The notes: generated by a model from the letters alone, not told the origin. A DNA stretch of 64,000 bases from Trileptium ribeirensis (GCA_030248225.1 JASANE010000768.1:44524-108523); one strand, 5' to 3'; shown: positions 35,020 to 48,188, numbered from the stretch's first letter. Numbers and translations: made by a program.

Positions 35020-36297
35020 TCTTTAGATGTTCAAACTCCATAAATAGTATAAATATCAGCTGTGTGTGATCACAAAGTCGAAATCAGGACGTTATATCTT
35101 CAGGGAATCTTTTTTTTAATTTGTATTTTTGATAGACCAATACAGCTGCAAATTACAAGCAATAAATTATATTGTCTGAATTATACACACGTGGTATAAG
35201 GAACACACATTTCAAAAGAATATGTTTACTATTTTAATAGAAATGATTGTCAATAGGATGGTAACTTAAAACAGTCTTGTGGGATGTCACCACCTTTGTC
35301 ACTTGGTTTCACTAAGAGTCCATAAAGACAATTTGTTCAATAGTATGACACTCATGGCATACTCATGTGTTTTTCCTTATCCAACGACGTGGCCGGACGT
35401 TAGTGTCAAGGATTATTACCCACAAAATTACCTAAGGAATACCTGCTACAAGGTCACTGATAACCCATGCGATTAAAGTAATATTAGAAGCCATCAGCGA
35501 TTGCTACTTCTTCAGTACGCTCATTGGCTACTAGCAACCCCGCATAACGTTGAAGAGTACTCCATGCGACCAATGGAGGTCCACCGAGAAAATGAGAATA
35601 TCGTCGGATAAAAATAATACATGAGTATTATCGAGCGTCATTTTGTTCTACAAATTTTATCGTATGGACTGTTGGTTTTAACAATTGGAACAGAAAAGAC
35701 TAAATGCCGAGGTTCGAAGATCATTCACTATTTTATAAAAATTGCCCTCAGCTTTAGCCCTATGATGAGATCCTACACCTCCGTAGAGATTATAGCACAT
35801 ATGGAAAAAAGCATCGTTATGTATGACACTACAAAATAAACTGCAATGTTTAACTATGGAATGTCCACTAATAACAATGCTGTCTATGAAAGCCGAAAAT
35901 CTGAAATGTTCCTCACCAAAACACCGTTGTAACACTGTGTACTTCAAGTTTACACACTGAAAATTTGGTGATCTGGTTGCTTATTCTCTATGACGCAAAC
36001 GTTTATTTACGTGAATCAGCCAATAATAAACAACAGGTGCTGCGGCTCAAGCGATCCGATCCTCATCTCAGTTTGTGCTAACGACGAAAAAATACAACCT
36101 GAAAACCTATATCAACGGACAATTCGCATTCCTTTATTTTTCTCTATTATCTACTGCGTACCCTCCTAAAAACTACTATATGCCTAACATATATTTGTGC
36201 TGTGCCATCCATTATTTGTGTGGTCAGGTTTACATTAATATTTCAAGAGCGAGAGTTTCAGGAATACAATCGTAATGTGATAATAGCATAACAATTT
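35020..36297. other. Intergenic DNA, nothing recognised
   Basis: Unique AT-rich sequence between the pseudogene and the next repeat array; only short open frames. Confidence 0.45.
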
Positions 36298-37195
36298 GTC
36301 ATATAATGTCTATTTGAATGTGCGTTGTTATTTGCTCACTCTACTAAGTTCCTTAAGGAAACGAGCAACAACTCCTAGATAGCTCAGCGCGGATTTCATG
36401 TGTCGTTTACACAAACGCCATCGGGGTTTGGGTCGTGACACCGATTTGAGTGTGTCAAACCTAGCTCCATACACAAATTAATTACTTGAGTAACGCTTTA
36501 ACGCCCGCTGTACACTACATTGTAAACTTTTGCATAACTGAGTTTGTCATAAAGAGTCTGTTTGAATTTGCGTTGTTATTAGCTCGCTTTACAAGATTCC
36601 TTAAGCAACCGAGCAACAGTTACTAGATAGCTGAGTGTGGCTAACACACGCCGTATACATCAAGGCGATCGGGGTACCATATCTGGTGTCGGCTTGAGTT
36701 AGTCAAACACTGCACGATACACAAATGAATTCTTGCGTTGGAGGGAGAATCCGTTAACGCCCACTGTACATTAGAGCGCACAGCGTACATTTTGAACTAT
36801 TGCATTAACTGAGTTTGTCATGTAACGTCAGTTTGCACTTGCGTTGCTATTCGCTCGCTTTGCAAGATTCGTTAAGGAACCCAGCAACAGCTCCTAGATA
36901 GCTCAGGGTGGTTTGCGTACGCCGTTTATACCAATGCTATCGTGGTTCGATTTTTGCCGCTGGCTTGAGTTTGTCAAATATGGCACGATACACAAATTAG
37001 TTCGAGCTTTAGAGGGAAAAACCTTTTAAAACTTTGATATGAACGGCGCACACAGATCACATTGAGCTACCTAGCAGCTGTTGCTTGGTTCCTTAACAAA
37101 ATTCTTAAAGCGAGTGAATCACAACGCAAGTGCAAACAGACGCTATACGACAATGTACGTTAATGCAACAGTTCACAATGTACGCTGGTTGTTAG
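36298..37195. repeat. Three direct copies plus one inverted copy of a ~250-270-bp repeat
   Basis: Copies start at 36298, 36546 and 36817 (spacing 248 and 271 bp). They share 'tttg...tgcgttg(t/c)tatt', 'ccttaag...gagcaac', 'ctagatagct' and 'gatacacaaat'. From about 37050 to 37195 the same unit returns in reverse orientation, including 'cacaacgcaagtgcaaac' and 'gttccttaac'. Direct and inverted copies together make a hairpin-capable end. Confidence 0.85.
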
Positions 37196-37444
37196 AGGAT
37201 TCTAATTGGTACACAATTGATGTCAGATTGTTTCCCCATATAGCTGCCCGTAATTGCGTAATTTTCTAAGCAGCTTGTAACGAAATCTTGCTACGCAATA
37301 AATTGTACTAAATTACGATCGCATAAATTTTATAAGAGCACACAATAAATTTATTGCTAAGTTTAAAACAGCGTTGTTGCGCACATGAGCTGCTTCTTAG
37401 GCCTTTTCGGTTACGCCCTAGCCCGAAATTAGTCTATTTGGAAA

Positions 37445-38885
37445 ATACAGTGATAATTTTAGAACTATCCAACTCAGCGCGACTAGCTGGTTCAGAAAAT
37501 AACCATTTTTGCATTTTAGTTTCAAAAATGTTTGCGTTGTTGGGTTCCCAATGGTCCCTCTGTGGTATAAGAAAAATCTTCGAAAAACTTTTCTTGATAA
37601 ATGTATAATTTTATTATCAGTCGAACCACATTGAGGAGCTGAGGCGAATGATGCAAAATCTGCTCATTCGGTCCTCTGGTTAATGATTTAAGCTTAGACT
37701 AATGCTTAAGCTTTATCCTTAGGCTTAGCAGATCTCATAACTGGCAATAACTCTTTAACACATCACCCGAATGAGCTGGTTTTACCTTTTATCATTAATC
37801 GACTCCCCTCCTCAATGCGATTCGAATGGCGTAAAAATTATATATTTATCGAGAAAAGTTGGGGTTCTTTGCCATTATCCCCCAGTCCGCATTTGCCAAA
37901 AGGTGGTCATATTCTGAAAACTATGGTATTTTTGTCCTCGAGACCTCCCCTGGTCATTTAGACCAAAAATTGGATTTTTAAAATTTTATATATTTTGGGT
38001 CCTAAGGGTCTCCTCTTGGGAACCCAAAAAAATTTTTTATTAAAAATTGAATTTTACGCGCCTTTCGACGCGGCTTGACGAGCTGAATTGAATGATGTTA
38101 TTTTTAACGGGATCTGATAAAAGCATCTTAAGTTATAGCCAAAAACTCTTCAATTGCTGAGCGTCTCAGCCTCCGATATTTTTGGCCACAACTTAGGACC
38201 CGGTTACTGGATCCCGTTAACAATATCACCATTCGATTCAGCTTGTCAAGCCACGTCAAATGGTGGGTAAAAATCTAATTTTTAAGAAAAAATTTTTAGG
38301 TTCCCAAGGGGGAACCTTGGGACCCAAAAAAATCTAAAATTTTAAAAATGCATTTTTTTGATTGAAATGATCAGCAGAAGTCTCGAGGGTCACAAAAATA
38401 CCAAAATTTTCAGAATATGACCACTTTTGGGCAAATGCTGGCTGGGGGGATAATGGCAAAGAACCCCAATTTTCTTGATAAATGTATAATTTTTACGCCA
38501 TTCGAACCGTATTGAGGAGGAGAGTCGATTAATGGTAAAAAGTAAAACCACCTGATGATGTGTTAAGGGATTATTGCCAGTTATGAGATTTCCTAAGCCT
38601 AAGGATAAAGCTTAAGCCTTAGTCTAAGCTTAAATCATTAACCAGAGGACCGAATGAGCAAATTTTGCATCATTTGCCTCAGCTCCTCAATGTGGTTCGA
38701 CCGATATATAAAATTATACATTTATCTAGAAAAGTTTTTCGAAGATATTTTTATACCACAGAGGGACCATTGGGAACCAAAAAACGTAAACATTTTTGAA
38801 ACTAAAATGGCCAAAAGGTTATTTTCTGAACCAGCAGTCGCGCTGAGTTGGGTGGTTCTAAAATTATCAAGGGCCATTGGGAACC
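37445..38885. repeat. ~1.44-kb imperfect palindrome (foldback element), copy 1
   Basis: The sequence from about 37445 to 38160 matches the reverse complement of about 38163-38885, with the centre near 38161 between AGTTATAGCCAAAAA and TTTTTGGCCACAACT. Matched pairs include GAACCACATTGAGGAGCTGA with its complement near 38690 and the pair ATCCTTAGG / CCTAAGGAT. Each arm is about 720 bp with scattered mismatches and essentially no spacer. Each arm carries a TTAGGC-like tract (for example 37686-37730). A shorter second copy lies at 50441-51022. No coding capacity is seen. Confidence 0.9.
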
Positions 38886-39649
38886 CAAAAACGCCGTAAA
38901 AAATTTGTCTTGTAAATGGCAAAAATAAATATTTTCTAGTCCAGCGCGTTCAGCTGAGTCGAATGGTAGTAAAATCATCGCTGTATCTTCAAAATTGACC
39001 AATTCCGGCCTGAGGAGCTAAAGAATAAAATTTTATACAAAACAGGGAATTTTTGGGAGGATTTTGTCATGCAAAGTCTCCTTGAAATTAGAAAAAAATA
39101 ATATCAAATGTTTAATTATTGGCAATTTCGGTGAAATGAATTGCGAGTGTGGCCTATATTTCGTCTTCAACAATAGTATTTATGAATAATATAATGTATG
39201 AAAATAAATGATTTGAAGTAGTAACTTAAATTACTTTTTTCGAATGGATTTTTATTTCAGTAAAATTGAGTTTTTAAATTTGGGTAAAAATCGTTTTTGA
39301 AAATATTATAAAACAATAATATTATTGTAAATCGAATAAGCCAAAAAGCGCTGAAGCTGCGCACCTTCGGGAATTCACTGAGTTTCTCACCAAGCTACGT
39401 AGAATTCTTCATTTTGCTTAAAATGGAGTACTATATACTTTAATATTATGTCCTATTTTATGCTATTCTGTTTTGGATTAGGTTTCTATTCTTGATACAT
39501 AATTTTGCTACATCAGTGCGTAATATACCGCGTATAAAATAACATTTTAATGAATATAAGTCCTTATAGTATCATAGCTTCCGCGAAGCGACGCATATTT
39601 TTTGCTTGACATTTGGTCCACAATAACTTTTTTATCAAAATATGTGTAA
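38886..39649. other. AT-rich spacer with one extra arm repeat
   Basis: Just outside the palindrome, about 38935-39000, a diverged extra copy of the arm end occurs ('cagcgcg...gtagtaaaatcatcgctgta'). The rest to 39649 is AT-rich sequence with nothing recognised. Confidence 0.45.
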
Positions 39650-42600
39650 GTTTTAGTAAGCCAGTTATGAAAATTAATGGTATTAACAAATCATATTTAA
39701 TTATACAACAGCATTTAAGGCCATGTTGGAAAGATGTCGAAGATTTTTTAGATTAGGACCGCCCGTCCGCAGAACTCCAGATCCAGTTATTCAGATGTCC
39801 TTCACGATTGTCGCATAATGATGCATGAGTAATGTACTCCGCTATGCTTTCTATGTAATCCACACGATCGCTGAATCCACCTGATGTATATCAATTCTCT
39901 TTGAAACATAGTATATATCTGGTTATTGAATCTAAATAAGGGTGACTTTCTCTGGTAGATACACCATTCACCTAACCAAAGCAGTTGTGAAAATTTATGA
40001 TATTAACAAATGATATTGTATTATGCACCAGTATTAAGCCATACTGGAAAGGTTTCGAAGGTTTGTTGGATTAGGACCACCCGTCTGCAGAGCTCCAGAT
40101 CCAGTTATTCAGATGTCCTTCACGATTGTCGCATAATGATGCATGAGTAATGTACTCCGCTGTGCTGTTCTATGTAATCCACACGATCGCAGAGTCCACC
40201 TGATGTATATCAATTCTATTTGAAACATAGTATATATCTGGTTAGTGAATGTAAAAGAGGGTGACTTTCTCTGGTAGTTACGCCATTCACCTGACCAAAG
40301 CAGTTGTGAAAATTAATTATATTAACAAATGATATTTAATTACGCAACAGTATTAAGGCCATACTGGAAAGGTTTCGAAGGTTTGTTGGATTAGGACCAC
40401 CCGTCTGCAGAGCTCCAGATCCAGTTATTCAGATGTCCTTCACGATTGTCGCATAATGATGCATGAGTAATGTACTCCGCTATGCTTTCTATGTAATCCA
40501 CACGATCGCAGAATCCACCTGATGTATATCAATTCTCTTTGAAACATAGTATATATCTGGTTATTGAATCTAAATAAGGGTGACTTTCTCTGGTAGATAC
40601 GCCATTCACCTGACCAAAGCAGTTGTGAAAATTAATGATATTAACAAATGTTATTGTATTAGGCAACAGTATTAAGGCCATACTGGAAAGGTTTCGAAGG
40701 TTTGTTGGAATAGGACCGCCCGTCTGCAGAACTCCAGATCCAGTTATTGAGATATCCTTCACGATTGTCGCACAATGTATGAGTAATGTTCTCTGCTGTG
40801 CTTTTCTATGTAATCCACACGATAGCAGAGTCCACCTGATAAATATCAATTCTCTTTGAAACATAGTTTCGAAGGTTTGTTGGAATAGGACCGCCCGTCT
40901 GCAGAACTCCAGATCCAGTTATTGAGATATCCTTCACGATTGTCGCACAATGTATGAGTAATGTTCTCTGCTGTGCTTTTCTATGTAATCCACACGATCG
41001 CAGAGTCCACCTGATAAATATCAATTCTCTTTGAAACATAGTTTATATCTGGTTAGTGAATGGAAAAGAGGGTGTCTTTCTCTGGTAGATACACCACTAA
41101 CCTGATCAAACCAGTTGTGGAAATTAATGATATTGACAAATGATATTTAATTACGCAACAGTATTTAAGGCCATACTTATTTATTTTTATTTATTTATTT
41201 ATTATTATTAACACAAAGTATATGTAGTGCAGAGCATAGCTAATACACAAAACAGACAAATAAAAACAAATAACAAATTATGAATTAATTACATAGCTAG
41301 AAAATAAATAGCAATTAAGCATGAGGAAAAGGTACATTGCAATGAGTTCACACATTTATAAATAGCATAAATGGAAAGAGTGGTATTAAAAACAGTACTA
41401 ACCATGTCGTCATGCTGCTCAAAAATCATTAAGTCCTTAAAAATGCATTTTTGTTTTAAATTTTGTCTGTACGGCTGCGAATTTCATTTCGAAATTAAGT
41501 GTTAATAAGTAGAGGCTTGGAAGGGGAACACACCCGCTTACTCTAAACCTTGTAGTCTATCCCATTTCAAAAAAGCAGATAAATCAACCATGCCTAAAGG
41601 TGTTTAAAAGTTTTGTAGTTCATTGCATTGATTACTGGAAAGGTTTCGAAGGTTTGTTGGATTAGGACCACCCGTCTGCAGAACTCCAGATCCAGTTATT
41701 CAGATGTCCTTCACGATTGTCGCACAATGCATGAGTAATGTTCTCCGCTGTGCTTTTCTATGTAATCCACACGATCGCAGAGTCCACCTGATATATATCA
41801 ATTCTCTTTGAAACATAGTTTATATCTGGTTAGTGAATGAAAAAGAGGGGGACCTTCTCTGGTAGTTACGCCATTCACCTGACCAAAGCAGTTGTGAAAA
41901 TTAATGATATTAACAAATGATATTGTATTATGCAACAGTATTAAGGCCATACTGGAAAGGTTTCGTAGGTTTGTTGGATTAGGACCACCCGTCTGCAGAA
42001 CTCCAGATCCAGTTATTCAGATGTCCTTCACGATTGTCGCACAATGCATGAGTAATGTTCTCCGCTGTGCTTTTCTATGTAATCCACACGATCGCAGAGT
42101 CCACCTGATATATATCAATTCTCTTTGAAACATAGTTTATATCTGGTTAGTGAATGAAAAAGAGGGGGACCTTCTCTGGTAGTTACGCCATTCACCTGAC
42201 CAAAGCAGTTGTGAAAATTAATGATATTAACAAATGATATTGTATTATGCAACAGTATTAAGGCCATACTGGAAAGGTTTCGTAGGTTTGTTGGATTAGG
42301 ACCACCCGTCTGCAGAGATCCATATCCAGTTATTGTAATGCCCGTCACGATTGTGGCACAATGCATGAGTAATGTTCTCCGCTTTGCTTTTCTATGTAAT
42401 CCCCACGATCGCAGAGTCCACCTGATATATATCAATTCTCTTTGAAACATAGTTTATATCTGGTTAGTGAATGGAAAAGAGGGTGTCTTTCTCTGGTAGA
42501 TACACCACTCACCTGACCAAACCTGTTTTGAAAATTAATGATATTGACAAATGATATTTAACTACGCAACAGTATTTAAGGCCATACTGGAAAGGTTTCG

Positions 42601-43440
42601 AAGGTTTGTTGGATTAGGACCACCCGTCTGCAGAACTCCAGATCCAGTTATTCAGATATCCTTCACGCTTATCGCACAATGCGTGAGTAATGTTCTCCGC
42701 TGTGCTTTTCTATGTAGTCCACACGATCGCAGAGTCCACCTGATGTATATCAATTCTCTTCGAAACATGGTGTATATATGGTTATTGAATCTAAAAGAGG
42801 GTGACTTTCTCTGGTCGATACGCCATTCATCTGACCAAACCAGTTGTGGAAATTAATGATATTAACAAAAGATATTTAATTACGCAACAGTATTAAGGCC
42901 ATACTGGAAAGGTTTCAAAGATTTGTTGGATTAGGACCGCCCGTCTGCAGAGCTCCATATCCAGTTATTGTAATGTCCGTCACGATTGTCGCATAATGAT
43001 GCATGAGTAATGTACTCCGCTATGCTTTCTATGTAATCCACACGATCGCAGAGTCCACCTGATGTATATCAATTCTCTTCGAAATATAGTGCATATATGG
43101 TTATTGAATCTAAAAGAGGGTGACTTTCTCTGGTCGATACGCCATTCATCTGACCAAACCAGTCATGAAAATTAATGATATTAACAAAAGATATTTAATT
43201 ACGCAACAGTATTAAGCCCATACTGGAAAGGTTTCAGAGATTTGTTGGATTAGGACCGCCCGTCTGCAGAGCTCCATATCCAGTTATTGTAATGTCCGTC
43301 ACGATTGTGGCACAATGCACAAGTAATGTTCTCCGCTTTGCTTTTCTATGTAATCCCCACGATCGCAGAGTCCACCTGATATATATCAATTCTCTTTGAA
43401 ACATAGTATATATCTGCTTAGCAAATCTAATAGAGGGATC
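39650..43440. repeat. 318-bp satellite, about ten copies
   Basis: The phrase GGAAAGGTTTCGAAGGTTTG or a variant recurs at 39728, 40046, 40366, 40685, 41637, 41954, 42271, 42589, 42906 and 43225, spaced 317-320 bp within runs. A shortened copy begins near 40868, where a deletion joined two units. Each unit carries conserved phrases such as 'cccgtctgcagaactccagat' and 'cacacgatcgcagagtccacc'. The array is interrupted at 41178-41636. Confidence 0.95.
41178..41636 (-). mobile_element. Insertion in the 318-bp satellite, probable truncated non-LTR retroposon
   Basis: A 459-bp foreign segment splits one satellite unit, and TACT is duplicated at its edges (41174-41177 and 41633-41636). Read on the minus strand it ends in an AT-rich tail of the form AATAATAATAAATAAATAAA, typical of 3' tails of non-LTR retroposons. 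No reading frame is intact. The family is not identified; the call rests on the tail and the short target duplication. Confidence 0.5.
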
Positions 43441-43485
43441 TCTGGTAGATATCGCCATTCACCACAGTTCGTTGTCGCATACTTA

Positions 43486-43632
43486 CGTATGTATATGTTA
43501 TGTATGTATATATTTATGTATGTATATGTTATGTATGTATATATATTTATGTATGTATATGTTATGTATGTATATGTTATGTATGTATATCTTATGTATG
43601 TATATGTTATGTATGTATATGTTTATGTATGT
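43486..43632. repeat. TATG-rich microsatellite
   Basis: Repeats of GTATGTATATGTTAT and variants over about 145 bp. The Tyr/Val/Met/Cys-rich open frames here are by-products. Confidence 0.92.
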
Positions 43633-45105
43633 AGAAATCAGTATATACCTTTATATTTTTTTATTTACCCGATTCACAGTATCGTTATACTCTGGCCGCT
43701 ATTAATGCCACGATGCTTTTCTTTTAAATGTACTGATCTAATACTGTTTCTTTATATGTGGCAAACAGATGCACCTTTTTCCTTACAAACACTTTCTGGT
43801 TATATAAACGTATGTTGAAAGAACTTTGCCATGTATTGTACAAGACAATGAATAAATAAATAGTTTCCGCTGCGGTTTACCATAGATACTTGCAAACATT
43901 AATTTAGCATTAAAGCCATAGGTGGACCGAGGCAGCCGGGTCCTCGTGCGGACGGCGGAGAGAGGCTTTCGGCCTACCGGGTGGGGTATACCTGTCTGCG
44001 GGGAGTGCCTGTCCGGGGGAAGTCTTGTCCGGAGATAGGTGGCGTGCAGAGGGGGTGATTGATAGGAAGCGAAGTGCATGGGCGGCGTTTTCGGCGACGC
44101 ATGTGTACCAGGATAGTAGTTGACTCTTTAGAGAATGGTTATCGAAGACGGAGCGTCACTATGATATCGCTATCATAATTATCAAAAAAGGAAGTTATCA
44201 CATATATTATCATTGAATTCATTTATGCAATTTCAGTTGTGAGGTGTAGAACAACATCTTGTTACCTGATTTACAATAGATCATTTACAACAAACAAACT
44301 TCACTGTACTTATTATCAAAATTTCGCTAGCACCATATATTATAACCGAGTTTTTGAATGTTTTTGATGTATCGATGCGTGTTTTGATGTATATATTTTG
44401 TCGAAATTCGAGGAAAACACTGCAGATTTATTATATGAAATAATGTTTTATATACTGCTACTATTTTATTATTATTCATGTATTTGTATATAGAAATTAT
44501 CTTCATTTACACAGCAGGTACTTGCCAAAACAAATAATAACGTGTTCACGCAAACTTTTTTTTCGGAATTTGTGCCCCAAACTTTGAGCCCTAAATTTAA
44601 TTAGAGTTTATGCAAAATTTGATCATAATTTGTTAATGAAAAATGGAAAAATCTGGCAAATCATTGATGATTCAAAATTTAAGCGCGAATTTTAGTTTAA
44701 AGTTTTTCAAGAGCTGTTCGCTGTTTCTGATTGGCCGCACGCCGTTCACTGAATGTCTTCAAAAGATTTAGGAACATCCACTAAGATCTTCGAGATATAT
44801 ATAAAAGTGGCAATGAAATTGTGTTTTAGTTATGTATAAAAAGATCAAGCCTTTGAGGGTAAGAACTCATTACTTTAAAAAACTCACTAAATTTACGTAG
44901 TAATATAAATAATATGAACATCTTTTCCAAATTTCTTGTCTTTTGGAAATAATTCCCTGCGAATTATTATATTAGCCAGACCAGCAAAACTACTACAGAA
45001 TATTTTCGTTTTGAGGTAAACCTGGCAACGCGATCATACTTTTTATGGTAATAAAATGCCAATAATCTTGACTTCCAACAATTTCATAATGATAACATAT
45101 ATAAA
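43633..45105. other. Intergenic DNA with a GC-rich patch
   Basis: About 43915-44070 is GC-rich ('cgaggcagccgggtcctcgtgcggacg...') in AT-rich surroundings. It could be the end of an unrecognised transposon. The rest shows nothing. Confidence 0.4.
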
Positions 45106-46010
45106 ACTAGTATCTCGCCAGCGAGAGTGATACGGAGCGAGTGTGGTTTCATCAAGTGCTCATTTTGCGTATTCTTCTTCTAACAGAATTTGTGTTTTAT
45201 GAATAGATAATACAGTAGAACCTTTGTAAGCTTGAACCTATTGAGAACCCTAAAACCTTATTAGTCGTCATTTAATCGAAACAAAAACTGAAAACGCACG
45301 AAGTGTGCGTGCTAAACTACTGATATCCAAACCATCATATCCAGCGTACAGAAAAACGTATACATAGATTAATCTCCATACCTGTACGCAATACACAACT
45401 AAAATAGTGAAGACTGACTATATTCTGGCAATCGGTTTCATTGAGTCTAAACCCATTGAAACCATCTGAAAAGGCATGAACTATTCGCGCAGGAGACTAG
45501 ATAACCAAAACATCGTTTTCAGCGTACCACATAAAAACCTGTATAGAATATTCTTGGTGGCCTGCGTGCAATACATAACCGATAAAATGAAAACGCACAA
45601 CATTTTGGAAATCGGGTTCATCGTCCGTAAATACCTTGAAATCACATGAAAATGGACAATATAGTCAAGTAGGACTATAGATAGCAAAACCACCGTATTT
45701 ACTTGATAACCTAATAGGCACTCGTGTTACGGTAAAATACTTAATCACGTGCCAAGGTACGGCAGATTTGGCAAAGAACCCTAAAGACCTGTTTTTTTGC
45801 CATTTTGATTCAGAAGCTGGGGCCGGAGCTGTTCACCTTCAACTAAAGGGCACGTCCTCATCATTTTGCATTGAAATAAAAAGATTTTCTGAAGTCCATC
45901 GACCTGAAGATGAGTTATACGTGATAGAAACAGACAAACTATTTTTCTCAACCTTTCGGCCTAGCGCCCTCAGTGGAAACTCCGCTCGCGTCGCTCACTC
46001 TGTTTCATTA
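45106..46010. mobile_element. Dispersed TIR element, copy 2
   Basis: It starts with ACTAGTATCTCG and TGATACGGAGCGAG and ends with GCTCACTCTGTTTCATT. The last ~250 bp match copy 1, for example 'ttggc(a/g)aag...cctgttttt...gccat' at 45770-45800 versus 3518-3553. It is about 430 bp shorter than copy 1, with fewer interior repeats. A short open frame at 45768-46055 falls mostly inside the element and is not considered a gene. Confidence 0.65.
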
Positions 46011-46402
46011 AAACGGAACCTGATAACCCAACAATCCTCATCGTCGATCTATTGACATAGGTAAGCTTAGGCGCAGGGCCACTGCATTTGATTATTCTGA
46101 AGTTTTTGTGTAGTTGACATACTTAATATCGACAATTTGCGGATCTTAAGAATTCAGCGTATATTGTTTACTGCATTCCACGAAATGTAGCGCAAAAATA
46201 TACATCCTGAATAATCTTCGCAACGTACTAATTAGTCGGTAGTTTTAAGAGTGAACAGCTTAATGCAACAGTCAACAAAGCAATATATTTCGAAGTATTT
46301 TACAAATGTTATCCGGTCATTACAACGGCACTGCTCATTGGCTTTATAAAGATTTAATGATTTATCAATATTGGAGATCCGTCCTCAAACCGACTATAAT
46401 CG
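46011..46402 (+). other. Putative upstream region of the sulfotransferase gene
   Basis: 392 bp between the TIR element and the chosen ATG. It is AT-rich, and no promoter element or upstream exon could be supported. Confidence 0.35.
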
Positions 46403-46963
46403 ATGCGGTTCCATGCTCGAGATATCTCTCTGTTCTTCGTATGGCTATTTTTTACAATCTATGTGTTGATGTATGTTTGGATTCAACGCTATTGCAGCGA
46501 AACACCAAAAAATGCGCGTGATATTGACAATAACAAAGTGGAAACTGGTATGATTAACGATGATTTAATCAAACGCTACTATCAGAAAGACATGAACGAG
46601 CAGGAAAACCACAGAATGCCGCTCCTGTTCAAAAGCCATATCTCTACGAATTTTAATGTCTTCGGAATTAATGGTGCTGAGATCTCGCGCTACATTTTAG
46701 TTCGTCCTGCAAATTTTAGTCCTTTCGTGGTTCAACCGAAACGATGGACGAACCATATTTTGTACGATAGCAATACGCAACTTGCATATTGTCCAATACC
46801 GAAAAATGCGTGTACAACATTTAAAGCTCTTTATTGTCGTAAACAAACCGAGTTTAACGGTACCGCAGGTGCTGTTCGAGGCGACTTTAGCAAGATTCAA
46901 AATCCGAGCTCGTACTGTGAAAAACGATCTACCTACATTTCGCAACGTAATTTATATTTGCAT
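46403..46963 (+). CDS. Carbohydrate sulfotransferase, exon 1 (type II membrane protein)
   Basis: 187 codons from ATG 46403 to a GTGAGT donor at 46964. The protein begins with a short cytoplasmic tail and a signal anchor (about residues 9-28, ISLFFVWLFFTIYVLMYVWI), as in Golgi sulfotransferases. Residues near 130-141 read CPIPKNACTTFK, the 5'-phosphosulfate-binding loop (PK-x3-T) of the Sulfotransfer_2 family, which uses PAPS to sulfate glycans. The wording of the loop and the Cys-rich surroundings resemble the expanded nematode branch of this family. The sugar acceptor cannot be predicted. The exon ends in phase 0, matching the exon at 55335. A repeat element lies directly upstream. I chose this ATG because it gives a complete anchor. 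Confidence 0.85.
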
Positions 46964-47636
46964 GTGAGTTTATTATGGAAATGATATAATTTTCTTTGAT
47001 ACTTATAAAGCAGTAGAAGTTGTCATGTTCTTTTGGTTTCACAGGAGTATACAATCGAGCTCTAAATTTTAATACCCTATGCCTTGGAGTTCTAAAATTC
47101 AGTGGCGAAAATGCTTTTTGGTGAAAGATTGGGCGCTTGACTATGGTTGCAACATTAGTATTAGTGTGGCAATTTTTAGAAACTCATAATTTTATCCACT
47201 AAGAGGTCATAATTTTGCCAAATTTTAACTATGATTGCCTTCTAATTACTGACACGTACAAAGTGCGGCCCATAGGGAGTTTAATATACCGTAGAGTGGA
47301 CTAACCATACGGCCTACGCCCTATTACCTGACAATCATTTTTCATTTATTACACAACCCTGTTTTTCGATAAAAACGGAAAATTGAGCTTTTTGTTACAA
47401 GCCTTGGGGTTCGCAGTCGCCAAACAGCAATAGGGGCGTTTTCTACACAGTATGATGCACTGTACCATTAGGTTATATGGGAAGGGTATGATAATTTCCT
47501 ACACTCTAATGCTAACACGGGTTAGGTTATCGAGGCTCTCCCTCGTTTCATGCAGCATTCACAAAGAGTTGTGTCCAGCCACTGCGTTTTGTGGCAAACA
47601 TTTTGAAAATACTAATACAGCAACGGTGTCACAATA

Positions 47637-47990
47637 GCAGAAGCAGCCACAGAAGCTATGTCACTTTTACAAAAACTGCTACAGAAACTGTGTTACTTAT
47701 AAAAACTGCTACAGAAGCTGTGTCACTTTAAAAAAACTGCTACACAAGCTGTGTCACTGTCTAAATACCGCTATAGAAACTGTATCACATTCACAAAAAC
47801 CGCTACGGAAGCTGCGTCACTTTTAAAAAAAACTGCGGCTGAAGCTGTGTCACGTTGACACAAACTTTTGCAGAAATTGTGTCGCTTATTGAAAAGCTGC
47901 CACAGTAGATATATCACTTATAATAAACCTGCTACAAAGCTGTGTCGCTTTTAAAACTGCTACAGAAAGTTTATCACTTAAAAAATCTCA
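47637..47990. repeat. ~37-40-bp minisatellite in the intron
   Basis: About nine diverged copies of 'gctac(a)gaagctgtgtcacttttaaaaaact'. The unit length varies through A-run changes. Confidence 0.85.
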
Positions 47991-48188
47991 AAGCAGATTT
48001 TGTATGGTTGAGAATCATTGGAATGCAGGTTGACGATGATGCCAACAGTTGGCGGTAAGCAGGACAGCTTTACCTTGAAAGATATAATTTTATTATGGTC
48101 GGCTCAACAGTGCTTTCAACATGAGGTAAGCACGAAAAGTGCGGTTTTAGAACAAAATTAATTTCTGTTCTATATTTTGGCACTATTC

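Noticed and set aside
40529..43458. Families of 74- and 111-codon open frames in the 318-bp satellite as genes
   Set aside because: They overlap on opposite strands, have no recognisable domain, and repeat with the satellite. Kept only as a finding to test.
43396..43818. Tyr/Val/Met/Cys-rich open frames
   Set aside because: Products of the TATG microsatellite.
45768..46055. 95-codon open frame upstream of the sulfotransferase
   Set aside because: It falls mostly in the right part of the dispersed TIR element and parallels a broken frame in copy 1.
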